In this document: positions 1 through 11,235 of the stretch, piece by piece | Numbering within the stretch: position 1 is the stretch's first letter | Layout of the letters: every line of letters begins with the position of its first letter | Source: Craspedostauros australis | Lineage: Eukaryota; Bacillariophyta; Bacillariophyceae; Mastogloiales; Achnanthaceae | Direction: 5' to 3' | Assembly: GCA_026770025.1 (NCBI GenBank) | Contig: JAMXDE010000025.1 | Coordinates: forward strand, 620,001-684,000 | DNA: 64,000 nt | Notes under the pieces: model-generated | Databases searched by the model: none | Told to the model about the DNA's origin: nothing | Seen by the model: the letters and a program-made list of their open reading frames with translations, nothing else | Made by a program: the position numbers and the translations under genes

Positions 1-493
1 AACGGCCGAAGCGTGCGAGTGTGATTTGGTGGAGGCTCTTCTCCCATGAACTGTTCTCCGTAGGCTGATGTGCACGACATCGCAACAAAACATGAAAACG
101 CATCTCTCACAACATTTTGTGAAGGGCTCTGCTCAGTGACACAAAAAGAAGTGGGCGAAGCACGTGATTGGCGTGTGTTGGCACGCGAATGACAAGGCGC
201 ATCATCCATTCGTGGACTGTTCGTGACTAACTTCGAAGTTCGACCAGAATGACTAAACTCAACTTCGCGCCAAAACGACAGCATCGCCAAACTTGACACC
301 ACAACCGAAACAACGAAAACAACACAGCACAAGAAGCAACAACAACAAAGACCATAAATCGCAATCCAAACCCAAACCATTCTTCATTGCGCTTCCATTT
401 CACAAACAGCAACGTTGATCAACCAAGCAGACAACCAGCAACTGTCCACCCATCAAATCAAATCAAACCAAATCAATTCAAAGAACGACGACA
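1..493. other. Intergenic / upstream region, no gene seen
   Basis: I see no supportable coding region before the RPA3-like start codon. The last 150 bases are A/C-rich with many CAA and AAC runs, a composition that recurs just upstream of most start codons in this window, so this part is probably 5' UTR and promoter. No clear TATA box was identified. Confidence 0.5.
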
Positions 494-1011
494 ATGGCTG
501 ACGGAGTATACCCGCGCGTCGACAAGGCAATGCTGGAAACGGGACAGTACACCGAGAGTCTGGTGTCGCTCGTGGGCACCGTCGCTGCAGGCGGCACCAA
601 GGAGCAGGTTCAGCTCAACGCGTCGGATGGTGCAGCAGTCTTTCTCGATACCACGCAGGTGGAGACGCCGTTGTGCGAAGTCGCACCAGAGATGGTGCTC
701 GAGATCATTGGGCACGTGCAGGCAGATGGTTCCGTTATGGTGAGTGCGCTTGTTCGTTGCCTGACCAGTGCGTTGTGTTGTGTTGTGTTGTGTTGTGTTC
801 ACACATATCCTCCTCCACTCACACGCTAATGCAATATTCTATTATGCACAATATCGTCCGCTTTCTCCAAAACTATAACATTTCCTTCCGCTCAATTCAG
901 GCTTTCGTCTCGCGGGAACTCGGCACGGACATGGATCTCGTGGTGTACAACAAGATGATCAAGTTGCAGATGGATCCTGCCTATGCCGCATGCTTTGTCG
1001 CCTCCACGTGA
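494..1011 (+). CDS. RPA3: Replication protein A 14-kDa subunit (RPA3/Rfa3-like)
   Basis: Predicted small OB-fold subunit of the RPA heterotrimer, which coats single-stranded DNA in replication and repair in the nucleus. I infer two exons, 494-739 and 901-1011, giving 118 residues, the usual RPA14 size of about 110-120. Family-like features are a short N-terminal stretch (YPRVDKAML), the VSLVGTV strand, an alternation of strands through VLEIIGHVQADGSVM, and a C-terminal helix (DLVVYNKMIKLQ) that in this family packs into the trimer bundle. The intron starts GTGAGT, ends TTCAG, is phase 0, and carries a GTGTT microsatellite. The gene converges with the glutathionyl-hydroquinone reductase gene, with about 180 bp between stop codons. 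The assignment rests on overall pattern because the family is weakly conserved. Confidence 0.75.
772..799. repeat. GTGTT microsatellite in RPA3-like intron
   Basis: About five tandem copies of a GTGTT unit lie inside the single intron of the RPA3-like gene. No function is apparent. Confidence 0.85.
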
Positions 1012-1190
1012 GGCAATTCAGTGAATCGAATCAAACGGAATGGAACGGAATCAAGCGACATCCAGGGAAGAACGAAGACTGCTTGTAACACTACTTTAGA
1101 CACACAAAGACACTGAAATGAATACATCAACGACTCTATCGTGTATGATTATAAAAGGATGATTGCGCTCGAAGACAGTTGGTCGTTACA

Positions 1191-2365
1191 TTACATGTCG
1201 TCGCGATCATGCTCCATCTCCAGCAACTCCAGAAAGTCCGCACCTCTTGGAATGATGGCATAATGATTCAACAATGGATGCGAGGTGTAGTAATGCGTCT
1301 TGATGTGGTCCATTTTCACCGTCTCCTTCACACCCGGCATCTGGTAAATCTCGCGACAGTAGTTCAGCATGGACGGCGTCTGCGCCACGCTGCGCGTGTT
1401 CGTCTTGAAGTACACGGCGTACACTTCATCGAACCGCACCAACGTCGTGAACAACCGGATGTCCGCCTCCGTGAAGACGTCGCCCGCGATGTAGCGCTGC
1501 TTTTGCAGGATACCATCGACACGATCGAACGCCTGCGTCAGTTCTTCAATGGCCGTGTCGTACGCTTCCTGCGACTTGGCGAATCCGCAACGGTAAACGC
1601 CGTTGTTGAGACTTGGATAGATCCACGCGTTGACGGCATCGATCGCGTCCTGCAGATGCGGCGGATAGAGGTCGGGGCAATCAGTCTTGGCGTCGAATTC
1701 CGAATTCAGCATGCGCACGATATCGGCCGACTCGTTGCTGACGATGGTCTCGCGGTGCGTGTCCCACAAGATGGGGACCGTGTACTTGCCTTCCGTGTCG
1801 CCGGCGCGTTCGTAGATCTCGCGCACCGATTTGGCGTCAGCGGAATCATCGAACATCCAGCCGCGATGGTCATCGGATCCAGTCTGTTGCCAGGTGGGGA
1901 GCACGGCCGTGACGCTGATGTCGTCTTGCAATCCCTTCAGAGCGCGCACGATCATCGTGCGATGCGCCCAAGGGCAGGCGTGCGAGATGTACAAGTGGTA
2001 TCGTCCCGATTCGGGTGGCAAATCGGAGTCTGCGGCGGCGGTGTGAGAGAGACGTTGCACAAAGCAGTACTTGCAAACATATGAATGTCAAACACATTGC
2101 AATAGGCAGCAACCATGTATTGCATGCATTCTCTGCACGTACCTTTGCGGATCCAGTTGCGCCACACCGCATCACGACGTTGGAATTCACCCTTTTCGCC
2201 CGACTCGTCCAACGCGGTGCGTGCCATGCCGGTCGAAAGCAGCTGCTTGGCATCACGCACCGATGCCAGCGGTTGCACAGAGGCGGCGACTCGCGTCCAT
2301 GAAGACGCCACGCGCATCGTGGAGACGGAGACGAACAGTCGAAGGGCTGTAGTGATCATGGTCAA
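1191..2365 (-). CDS. Glutathionyl-hydroquinone reductase (Xi-class GST, ECM4/YqjG family)
   Basis: This family reduces glutathionyl-hydroquinones with glutathione. Two exons on the minus strand, 2365-2143 and 2029-1191, give 353 residues. The join restores the family sequence RNWIRK-DSDLPPESGRYHLY across the splice site (donor GTACGT, acceptor GCAG, phase 1). The thioredoxin-like domain has the catalytic cysteine in ACPWAHR (Cys93). The all-helical GST C-terminal domain follows, with WIYPSLNNGVYRCGFA and the late motif ADIRLFTTLVRFDEVY, both typical of Xi-class enzymes. The first 45 residues are rich in Arg, Ser, Thr and Val with no acidic residue until later, so mitochondrial targeting is plausible. 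The open frame continues into the intron at both exon edges, so single-exon calls would lose the N-terminal third. Confidence 0.9.
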
Positions 2366-2760
2366 TGAATTAGTTGGTTACTTGGTTGGTTTGTGATTGC
2401 TATTGTTATTGTGGTGATTGCGGATTGTGAGATCTTTGAGTCGACACTTTTTCGATCGCAGACGAGAAGCGACATGAGGACGCCGCGAACTTCGCCGACC
2501 TCTAGGAACGCCGAAGAAACTTCCGCGCGAAGTTCGCCGAACCAAGGACAAAGGAACAACACAGATGCGACGACTCGTCAAAGTGACACCAACCACAACA
2601 TCTCCGCTCGTAGTCGTACTCACATCAATAGTGAGGGGTAGTACGTAACTGTGATCGAATCTCACATTGGAGGCCTGAATCTATTTGTTCGGGATTCAAC
2701 AAGCTATTCTGGAGAGACCAGACTGGTGTATTAGTTCTGTGAAAGTGACTTTGGTGCCGA
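2366..2760. other. Intergenic spacer, no gene seen
   Basis: This stretch separates the reductase start from the 3' end of the lipase-like gene; both lie on the minus strand. Open frames crossing it have no recognisable protein features. It probably holds the reductase promoter and the hydrolase 3' UTR. Confidence 0.5.
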
Positions 2761-3837
2761 TTACCGATACTGCGCTCCATCCTCTCCCGACATGATCACC
2801 GTCCCTGACTTCAGCCGCTTGCCTGCCTCCACAATCCCAACTTCCAACTGCTGCGCATAGTACACCACGGGCCAATCATGACCAAAGATCTCCGGCGGCC
2901 GCAATCCCGTGATATCGTAACACACCGCATTGGCAACGGGATCATTCGTCGACGGCACGGGATCGTCCGTGTTCAAGAACTGCTGCGTGTAATCGGCGGC
3001 CGCACCAAATGCGCGCTTGCCGTATTCCAGATCCAGGATGCCCTTCTGCTGAAACGGATCCAGCAACGTGAGCTGCACAAAGGCCGATCCTTGCAGCTGC
3101 CGCGTCATGGCATCGGCCGCGAAGGCTCCGACCGAAATGCCGATGATGTGAATCGATTTCAAGTTCGCGTCGCGCAGTTTGTCGGCCGTCTCACGTCCCA
3201 GTCGATCGCCGTTGAAGCTGGCCTGCAGGATGTTGGAGGACAGATTCTCCCATTCCATCATGACGGCGATCGAATTGAGGTCCTTCGTTTGCAGCTTTTG
3301 CAGGAGTTGATCCGTGTAGGCATCCTGTCCGCCGGCGCCGTGGAAGACGAAGGTGGCATGCTCGATGGTGCTCCAATCGGTGGTGTTGCTGTTCGGCAAT
3401 GGTTGATCGGTGCCGAAATCTTCAAGCAGCAGACCGATTCGCGAGTAGGCCTCGAGCAGAATCGGGATGCCCAGCACCGTGCCCAGAAGGTATCTGAGGA
3501 AGGTGCCACGGCTGAGATTGAATTTGGGATTGCTGGGAGGCCTGCCATCCGACGATGCTCGCAATAATGAATGCCGTTGCAGTGAATGATGGCCGCCTCT
3601 TCCTTGCAAGAATGGATTGCGGCGCCTGACATCAAAACCAACTTTGGTTGCTATCCGAAATGCTCGCGAGTTCTGATATCGGTTCGGTACGGGCAACGCC
3701 GAAACCAACGGTAGGAGTGATCGTCGTGGGCTCTCACTGGACCAACTGGATGGATTGGTGACAACAGCAGCGATCCAAAGAGCTGCAATGCTGGCCAACC
3801 TGCATCGTTGCAATCGCGCCTGCGAGAGTGTCATCAT
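2761..3837 (-). CDS. Lipase-like alpha/beta hydrolase with N-terminal leader
   Basis: A 358-residue intronless protein with the motif order of a lipase-type alpha/beta hydrolase: the strand and oxyanion segment FVFHGAGG (163-170), the nucleophile elbow GISVG with Ser235, an aspartate in LTLLDPF (Asp260), and a histidine in FGHDWPVVYY (His320). The LDP...GHxxxxY spacing recalls the pancreatic-lipase-like family, in which Asp follows the elbow by about 25 residues and His closes the triad. An N-terminal hydrophobic stretch (about 14-27) followed by a basic Ser/Arg-rich segment with SRAF near residue 60 could direct the protein to the ER or plastid. A second hydrophobic stretch (about 113-130) may anchor it. 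The substrate cannot be told; a plastid lipid is a guess. Confidence 0.7.
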   Translation of the reverse strand: MMTLSQARLQRCRLASIAALWIAAVVTNPSSWSSESPRRSLLPLVSALPVPNRYQNSRAFRIATKVGFDVRRRNPFLQGRGGHHSLQRHSLLRASSDGRPPSNPKFNLSRGTFLRYLLGTVLGIPILLEAYSRIGLLLEDFGTDQPLPNSNTTDWSTIEHATFVFHGAGGQDAYTDQLLQKLQTKDLNSIAVMMEWENLSSNILQASFNGDRLGRETADKLRDANLKSIHIIGISVGAFAADAMTRQLQGSAFVQLTLLDPFQQKGILDLEYGKRAFGAAADYTQQFLNTDDPVPSTNDPVANAVCYDITGLRPPEIFGHDWPVVYYAQQLEVGIVEAGKRLKSGTVIMSGEDGAQYR

Positions 3838-4607
3838 CGTCGTTCCTCCTGTTGAAGTGTGCGAGTACTTGTGCTGTAATTGTGCTGTGCTTGTGATCGT
3901 ATTATATGTCGTATGCTGCAGTTTCCGTTGCGGTTGCTATTATTCTCTTGAAGAGATGCATTTTGTGTTGTTGGGAGGATTGCGCAGATTGACTTTCATG
4001 GGCTTGTTGCGTCATCTTTTTGTTGATCGGTGAGTTTCATTTGGTGAGGTGTTTTGTGATGCGTGTTGGTTGGTGTTTGTTCGTTCGTCATCAATTGTTC
4101 TGGTTCGGAGTTTCTATTAGCTCTTTGTAAAACTAGGTTTTCCGAAATGAGTGGTACATGAGAACTCGCTGGTGAAAAATAAGGCTCCTGTTCGAAATGG
4201 TGATGTTACCGAGAACGGTTCCGATACCGATGCCCATTCAACCACGCACACGAGAAGATGACAGAAAGCCGACGAGCAACCATCCGCAGACGAGCTACTC
4301 ACAATGGACGATCAGAGATGCAACAGAGAGACAGAATCGCAATCCTCGATGTCTCCTCTCCATGCATGACAAGCCTGCAACCCGTACGAGTACAACGCAA
4401 GGCGTCTCTTGAGAGCCAATTGGTGATTGAATCCAACAGGTTCATCCACGTTTGAGCACCTTCCGTTCCACTCGTACTTGTGCCGGTTCACCCTTCCAGT
4501 TCCTGCTCATCCACATTCACAACGTTCACAACATTCACAACACTCGCAGACAAAAGACAAGCGCGATTTACCACCACCACCGCCAACGCTGAAAGCAAAA
4601 CGGCGCC
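3838..4607. other. Divergent promoter region, no gene seen
   Basis: This 770-bp region lies between the divergent lipase-like and PQ-loop genes. Its right end carries short CACAACATT-like direct repeats near 4510-4550. These may belong to the PQ-loop 5' UTR. Open frames here are short and unlike proteins. Confidence 0.5.
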
Positions 4608-5405
4608 ATGCAATTCGCGCAAGCCTTGGGATACCTGATCGGGATGGGATCCTTCCTGCTGTACACTCCCATCGCCATACGGTTGCTGAAACAAGGCTCG
4701 GCAGATGGTCTGACGTTATCCACGTGGTGGCTCAAGCTCGCCAGCTACGTCTGCCAGGACATCTACTTCCTCACGCACGCCTACGACATCTCAACGTACG
4801 TCGAGACCATCGTGATTACGGTACAAGCCGCCGTAATCCTGCTGCTGGCGGCCTATTACCAAGGCGACATGCGCACTGCCACATTCTGGATGGCCTGCGC
4901 ATGCTTCGTCCTCACCAGCTACTGGATGCTGGCATTGGCACCTGCCGATGTCGTCGCCGTCGCGCAGCTGCTGTCGACAGGCCTCAATACGGGCGCGTTG
5001 CTGCCACAGTGCGCCTTGAATCATCGCTTGCAGTCGTCCGGCGATTACTCGCCCGTTACGGCCACGTTGGCGACGGTGGGAAGCGCCATCCGCGCCTACA
5101 CCATCATCGTACTGGCCGACGCCGACGTGCTGCTCGTCTTTTCCAACAGCTTGGCCTGCATCTTCAATGCATGTCTGTTGGCGCAGATCGTGTACATGGG
5201 CACGCGCGTCGAAGGCAAATCGTTGCTGCAAGTCTTCACGGCCGATGTCGTGCCCACTACGCAGGTCATCGAAATGCCGACGCTGGAAGTTTTGGAACCA
5301 ATTGCGGATGCTGCAGAAGGTGGCACGATGGCGTGGCGCAAGTCGCATGCCCAAACGCAGGGGGATTCGTCGGATCAAGCATCGTCGATTCCGATCTTGG
5401 CATGA
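4608..5405 (+). CDS. PQ-loop repeat membrane protein (MPDU1/Lec35-like)
   Basis: A 265-residue intronless protein with about seven hydrophobic segments arranged as two PQ-loop-type halves. The first half contains LYTPIAIRLLKQ followed by GLTLSTWWLKLASY. The second has GALLPQCALNHR with the diagnostic Pro-Gln pair, followed by SPVTATLATVGSAIRAYTI. This order, with the polar SxGLS/T-like turn after each first helix, fits MPDU1-type proteins, which are needed for use of dolichol-linked mannose and glucose in the ER. Other PQ-loop carriers (SWEET, cystinosin, KDEL receptor) share the fold, so the precise role is uncertain. The cytosolic C-terminal tail is polar. The start codon is preceded by an A/C-rich leader and gives a hydrophobic first helix immediately. 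Confidence 0.75.
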   Translation: MQFAQALGYLIGMGSFLLYTPIAIRLLKQGSADGLTLSTWWLKLASYVCQDIYFLTHAYDISTYVETIVITVQAAVILLLAAYYQGDMRTATFWMACACFVLTSYWMLALAPADVVAVAQLLSTGLNTGALLPQCALNHRLQSSGDYSPVTATLATVGSAIRAYTIIVLADADVLLVFSNSLACIFNACLLAQIVYMGTRVEGKSLLQVFTADVVPTTQVIEMPTLEVLEPIADAAEGGTMAWRKSHAQTQGDSSDQASSIPILA

Positions 5406-5856
5406 TGAGCTTGTGGAATCGCGTGCGTGTGTGCATATGTGGCGATGACAGGGTTGAATAACAACACGCAACGATATGCAACGACATGCAAGTGTTGAGG
5501 CATTGCAGAGCATCATCTGCATGATGTGCATACTACGCTGCAGCACCATGGCAACCATCGCCGGTTGTCGCCATTTGATTGGTCGAAATAGAGAGTCTAT
5601 ACACACGGCGTAGACTGAAGATTCGCCACAACACGACACACCACACAATCCAACCAACATCAACAACAACGTCATTCGCCAACACAGACAAGAAACAATC
5701 ATCCATGAACGCCACACAACAACACCCAACAACGCTATTGCTGTGCCACTTCGGGCATTCACCAAAGATCGTATTCTACAACACAATACTTACTCCACCA
5801 CACAGATACGAACCTTCTCCCTGGTCATCGTACGACTAGGAATACGAGGAATCACG
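5406..5856. other. Intergenic spacer, no gene seen
   Basis: Spacer between two plus-strand genes. The last 200 bases are A/C-rich with several CACACAA runs, like other presumed 5' leaders in the window. An upstream in-frame extension of the MsrB frame back to 5743 exists, but it uses a non-ATG codon and would hide the signal peptide. Confidence 0.45.
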
Positions 5857-6609
5857 ATGAAGCACGCAACAAAGGCACCAGTATTCTCCGCCAGCCCACT
5901 TGTCCTTGTGGTTGCGACAGTCTGCGCAGTTCTGTTCATCGCACCAGCCTGCGACGCGTTCGTCATCCGCCATGGACTGCCGCGCACAACCGCACTATCC
6001 GCCCGCGACAAGATCACGAAATCGGACGATGAATGGAGATCCATTCTGACGCAGGATCAGTTCTACGTCTTGCGCGAGGAAGGCACGGAGCCACCCAATT
6101 CGTCGCAGCTCAATCTCATTGACGACGCAGAAGGCACCTTCATCTGCGCCGCGTGCAAATCGCCGCTGTTTCCAGCCGAGGCCAAGTTCGATTCCGGCAC
6201 GGGTTGGCCATCGTTCTACGCGCCCGTCGACAACGACGCCGTCGCCTTCCATACCGATTTCAAGCTGCTTCTGCCGCGCACGGAGTGCCGCTGTGCCACG
6301 TGCGATGGACATTTGGGTCACATGTTCGACGATGGTCCCGATCCGACGGGACAGCGATTCTGTATGAACGGTGTCGCCATGGAGTTTAGTCCCACCACCA
6401 TTGATGAGGATGTCGGTGAGCCGTACAAACCATCGGCGCAGCAGGTATTGCCCACTGCCATCTTCAATGCATTTGCCGGTGCTTTGGCATTCAATTCGTT
6501 GTTGACGAATGTGGAGCAGGGCATCACGTCTCCTTTGGCGATTGGACTTCCGTCGATTTTGGCAACATACTGCGGACTGCAGGCGGCCAGGGCATTGTCG
6601 CGGTTGTGA
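5857..6609 (+). CDS. MSRB: Plastid-targeted methionine-R-sulfoxide reductase B with hydrophobic C-terminal extension
   Basis: Reduces methionine-R-sulfoxide in proteins as an oxidative-damage repair enzyme. From the ATG chosen here the protein has 250 residues. Residues 13-34 form a signal peptide, and cleavage before FVIRHG leaves phenylalanine at +1, the classic plastid leader of this algal group. The MsrB domain (about 54-185) has the zinc ligands Cys97/Cys100 (CAAC) and Cys146/Cys149 (CATC), the GTGWPSF motif, HLGHMFDDGP, and the catalytic cysteine in RFCMNG (Cys169). After the domain, where most MsrBs stop, come about 60 extra mostly hydrophobic residues (about 195-250) with two possible membrane-spanning segments. 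Stroma attached to a membrane is the likely site; that is inference. Confidence 0.92.
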   Translation: MKHATKAPVFSASPLVLVVATVCAVLFIAPACDAFVIRHGLPRTTALSARDKITKSDDEWRSILTQDQFYVLREEGTEPPNSSQLNLIDDAEGTFICAACKSPLFPAEAKFDSGTGWPSFYAPVDNDAVAFHTDFKLLLPRTECRCATCDGHLGHMFDDGPDPTGQRFCMNGVAMEFSPTTIDEDVGEPYKPSAQQVLPTAIFNAFAGALAFNSLLTNVEQGITSPLAIGLPSILATYCGLQAARALSRL

Positions 6610-8681
6610 TCCAGTCTGTGGAAGCGAACCAACAGAGACAACACAACATCGTGGGCACTCGCGCGTTGGACCACGTCATGGGTGCTCCACGAGTACGAGG
6701 GAAGTTGTAAAAGCCAGCTCGATCCGGTTCTGCTTCATTTGACAAAGGCGGAATGCATCGTCCGACGCAACAACCCAGAAAGTGGAATTCATCACCGGGA
6801 TCGAGCTCACTCTCTACCTGTAGCCTGGTAGACGATGAGTGGAAGCGTGCAAGAGACGACACTGATGGTGATGGCAACCACCACCACAATGATAAACCTC
6901 TCTTGTATCGTGCCTCTTGTTGTCCAGAAGTTATAATGCCCCGTTGTGCGTCAGTTTTCTTGCAGCTTTGCGGTGTCAACCATGGTGGACCATAATCATA
7001 GGCCACACCTTTGCGCACTACATTGTCATACAATATGAACGACCTATTATACGAGCCACCACCACGATCTATTATTGTTTGGTGCACAGCATCAACGACA
7101 TGCACATCCCATTCCAAACTAGCCAGTCTACAAACTTGGGCCTATGAAAAGGTCAGGAGGAATGGACAACAACACGGCCAGACAGGGAAGGTCATGGCCC
7201 AACGCACCAACAGGCATCAATTGATAAGAAGATCTGGCAGTTGATGTTCAGGCACCACGATTGGGGATCTTGCCACAGATGTCAATGTTGATTATCGTTG
7301 GCTTGCCTTCTTGGCCCGTCTTCTTGGCCTCTCTGTGGAAGTGCTGTGATGATACTCTCTCTTCATGCAGCGTTGTGCTGAAGCACGATCCATTGTGCTC
7401 TATTTTGCAAGAAAGCCTCTTCGCGATGTTGGCATGTTGGCATGCTGGCATGTGCTCCACTGAGAAGAGCTCCGCCACCACACTTCAACTCCCAAATGCA
7501 TGCGACAAGAAAGCGATCGAGTTTGTGAGCTTTGGTATTTTTGTCGGTCATGGCCTTCATAATTGTTGATCGTGTTGTCCAACCAACTATCCTTCGCATG
7601 TGTCATTGCGATCCAACCGCAAAGAACGCAAACAATTAACGCAATAGCAACATGCGTCCATGAATGAAACGGGACTCCCGCTAGCTTTGTTTGTCCTTCC
7701 GTCCCAACAATGGTTCTCGTTATGTTCGAGAGTCATGGACATCAGTGTTCCGGAGGAATCAACAGCCTTGTGGTGGCTTCTCGTGACACAATAAGACGAC
7801 GGCGATAACCCCAACGCATTGGTTGGCCAGCTGCTTTGATCATGATGTTCGCCAGTGGCGCCTGTACACTTATGCTCGTCTGCGTCAAGTCGATCCGTGG
7901 CAAATTGGCAGGGGCCTATCTCATTGATGGTTCCTCTGTCCACTACTCTACGCCGACAACTCCAACCCCTTTCTCATGGTTTGCGGTCATCGAATGGAGT
8001 ACCTCGGTAAGCTGTCAGCGGACTCATCCTCTCTTGTTGTTGGAGGCTGCCTCCATGCCACTTTGAACATCATGACAGAACTGACCAGGAACCATCTTTC
8101 TGCACCGGTTTGATGATGGCAGTGGTCGCGACAGTGCGCTCCGCTCTCTTGGGCAGAATAGCCCGTACTATTTCAGTTCCGTCGCAACTCCGGCACAAGG
8201 CACCAAAAGAAGAGACAAGACAACACGATTGCTGCGTCTCTGTCTGCCTCACGATAAATCTGAAGTCGATCAAGAAGAGCGCAGCACACGCTGACACGCG
8301 CCAAGGGTCTGTCTCCATGTCGAGGGTCGCACGGCCCTTCGATGCTTGCATTTGCAACCACTCTCCCACAATCCCGCATTTGGCAAAGTAGCCAAGAGAG
8401 CACAAGCAGAAACATCGACAATCTCAACGCAAAGGTGCAAGGTGACGGCCGAGTCAGAAGGAGAGGGATCATCACACCCACAAAGACAAACCAAACGAGC
8501 CTCTTCCTGGATTGCTCATCACACGAGGAGCCAAAGCAACCAAAGCTCACAACACTCACGCACCCTCTGAATAGTGGCAGAGCGTGCTCCAGAAGCGTAC
8601 GATACCATACATACATCGCAACTTCCATCCATCCATCCACACTCCGGCAACACACGAACAACCACAACGGCAACCACAACC
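6610..8681. other. 2-kb region without a convincing gene
   Basis: Open frames on both strands are short, overlapping and compositionally unlike proteins. Near 7426-7455 there are imperfect GTTGGCATG direct repeats. The last 150 bases, rich in CAAC and ACAAC, look like the 5' leader of the cyclase-PDE gene. A non-coding RNA or weak small gene cannot be excluded by eye. Confidence 0.5.
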
Positions 8682-11195
8682 ATGGCCTTGCGACGATCTT
8701 CCATCAGCGAAAAGCTCAGCATGCTGATAAGGCATGTGGACGACAACGACGACGACGGCTACAACTCCAGTGATCAAAGCCTCGACGATGATGACATGAG
8801 CATGTCAGACTCTGGCAACACAAGTGACGAACCCAGCAGAGGAGGCTCGACCGATCGCAACAATCCAGCTCGGTTGGTCGAGAAGGAGACGCAGATCATC
8901 ACGTGCTCCAAGCTCGTGGTTGCCTTCGTCCTGCTAGTTGCCACGGGGACGGCAGCAAGCATCACATACTGGTACACATCAGGTCAAGAGGAGGACACGT
9001 TCCAGAGCAGGGTGAGTGATGGATTGCATTCGGCACAGCCTTCACACGGGCTCCCTGCCATAGGCTCCGCATCTTGCGCTGCCCTCGTTTGCCAAACAAG
9101 TTGATGAAATAGTGCCCCCCTTGTCTTCCTCTCCATCCGTGTTCCTTCCCTCTCTTTGGCGCTGATGAAAATGTCAATGTCAATGACAATACCAGTGTTC
9201 CAACTAACAACACCAATGCCCCAATGTTCTTCATGTTCCACTGCCTCGGCTGTTCTCTCCCTTGCCTCCCTCTTTCCCTCTCATTTTGGATTCTGTCATC
9301 TCTTGGGTTTCGTGTATCATCGTCGCCGCAACCCAACAACAACGACTATGCCATCACACCATACTGTACCGTGCCATACCGTCCTTGTGCTACAGTTCAA
9401 AGACATCGCATCACAGATCATCAGCGTGTACGAGATCAACGCAAAGAAAATCTTCGACGTGTATGACACCTTCAGTCTCCAAATCACGACATACGCAATG
9501 TAAGTGCCAGTACCGCTGCAGCCGCGAATACGGATGCGAATGCGAATGCGAACGCGAAGACCACCGAGTGCGACTATGGCGGTCTACCTGTCCCAGTGTA
9601 AGAGTCCATGACGTTGCGCCTCTCCCATCGTGGTTCACATCATCGAACTAATGTATCCAACCACCCTCTCTCTCTCTCTCTCTCTCTCTACTTCCCTGGA
9701 TCTCTATACACTACCACTGCCATCACCATCACAATACCAACCTTGTCCCCCTGCAATCTGCGCACCATACTCAACCATACATTGGCTGGTCTGCTCGTAC
9801 ATACTCTCACGATGTACCAATTCGCAGTGGTAGCAACAGCACATGGCCGTACGTGACATTGCCCAAGTTCGAAGCTCAGGCCACCAAGCTTATTGAGCAG
9901 ACTGGCGCTCGAACAATGGCAATCGCTCCTATTGTGACGCCAGAGGACAGATCCAAGTGGGAATCGTATTCATCGAGCAACGACTGGTGGATCCAGGAAG
10001 GCTATGACTATCAGCAAAGCACCGAACCGGCGCCATCGGTCATCCCATTCATCTGGAACGAATTTCGAAGACCATCGCCTGCCGTTGATGTGCAACCCAA
10101 CACTGAGTATTTCATGCCGCTGTGGCAAGCATCTCCCATCCTGGAGTCCAGCAGACAGCAGAATTTTGACATGCTCGCGTTCCGATCGTTTGGACCCACC
10201 TTCCCGCTGGTTGTGGAGCAGCGAGCGCCGATCCTATCCCTCGTGCGCAACTTGGACAAGGAAGACACTGTCCCAGAGAGCTTCATCGTCGCGCCGGTTT
10301 TCGAGGATGTCGGGTCCGGCAAGATTGTTGCGGCGGTCACGTCCACGCTGCCGTGGATGAACTACTTCAGCAATCTCGTGCCGGAGGATGTCGGTACAGT
10401 CATGCTCGTCATCCAGAACACCTGCAACCAAACGCAGTCCTATCTCATCACGGGTCCCGACGTCGAATACCTGGGCCCCAAGGACTTCCACGACTCCAGA
10501 TGGAACTCCAACGTTATCCAAACTGCGTTCAACCCCTTCCTGAACGATCAGGACTGCGTCCACGAGCTGCTATTCTACCCAACAGAGGACTTCCGTGACC
10601 AGTACATTTCGAATCAACCAATCATATTCACTGTTGCGGTCGTCCTCATCTTCGTCGCCACCGCATTCGTCTTTGTCATTTACGACTGCCTGGTGGAGAA
10701 GCGGCAGGATAAGGTGCTCACGAACGCCCAGCAGTCCACGGCGATCATCAGCTCTCTGTTCCCCGCCACCGTCCGAGATCGACTGATGTCGAACAGCACC
10801 CGCAAATCGAAGACCAAGTCGACGAAGTATGAGCAAACCCGGTCCATGAAATTGAGGGACAACGTGAAGCCATTCTCCATTGAACAGCTGGGCGGAAGCT
10901 ACCACAAACGAAGCGCCGCGGCCAACTCGAGTGAACAAACTTCCGCGCAACCCATCGCCGATCTCTTCCCAGAAGCGTCCGTGCTTTTTGCGGACATCTG
11001 CGGCTTCACAGCCTGGAGTTCCAGCCGCGAACCAGCGCAGGTGTTTACGCTGCTGGAGACCATCTACAATTCGTTTGACAAGATCGCGCGACGCAGACAC
11101 GTCTTCAAGGTCGAGGTACGTCACATCTTCATCGTGCTGTGATACTGATTGCGACAGTGGTCCCGTTGGTTGCGCAGATGCGACTGCAGTGTGTT

Positions 11196-11235
<40 letters not shown>

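Noticed and set aside
4791..5786. 331-codon minus-strand frame across the PQ-loop gene
   Set aside because: Shadow of the PQ-loop coding sequence; Arg/His/Cys-rich and without motifs.
8173..8679. 168-codon hydrophobic minus-strand frame
   Set aside because: Lies antisense to the A/C-rich leader of cyclase no. 1, which yields Val/Leu/Cys-rich translations by composition alone.
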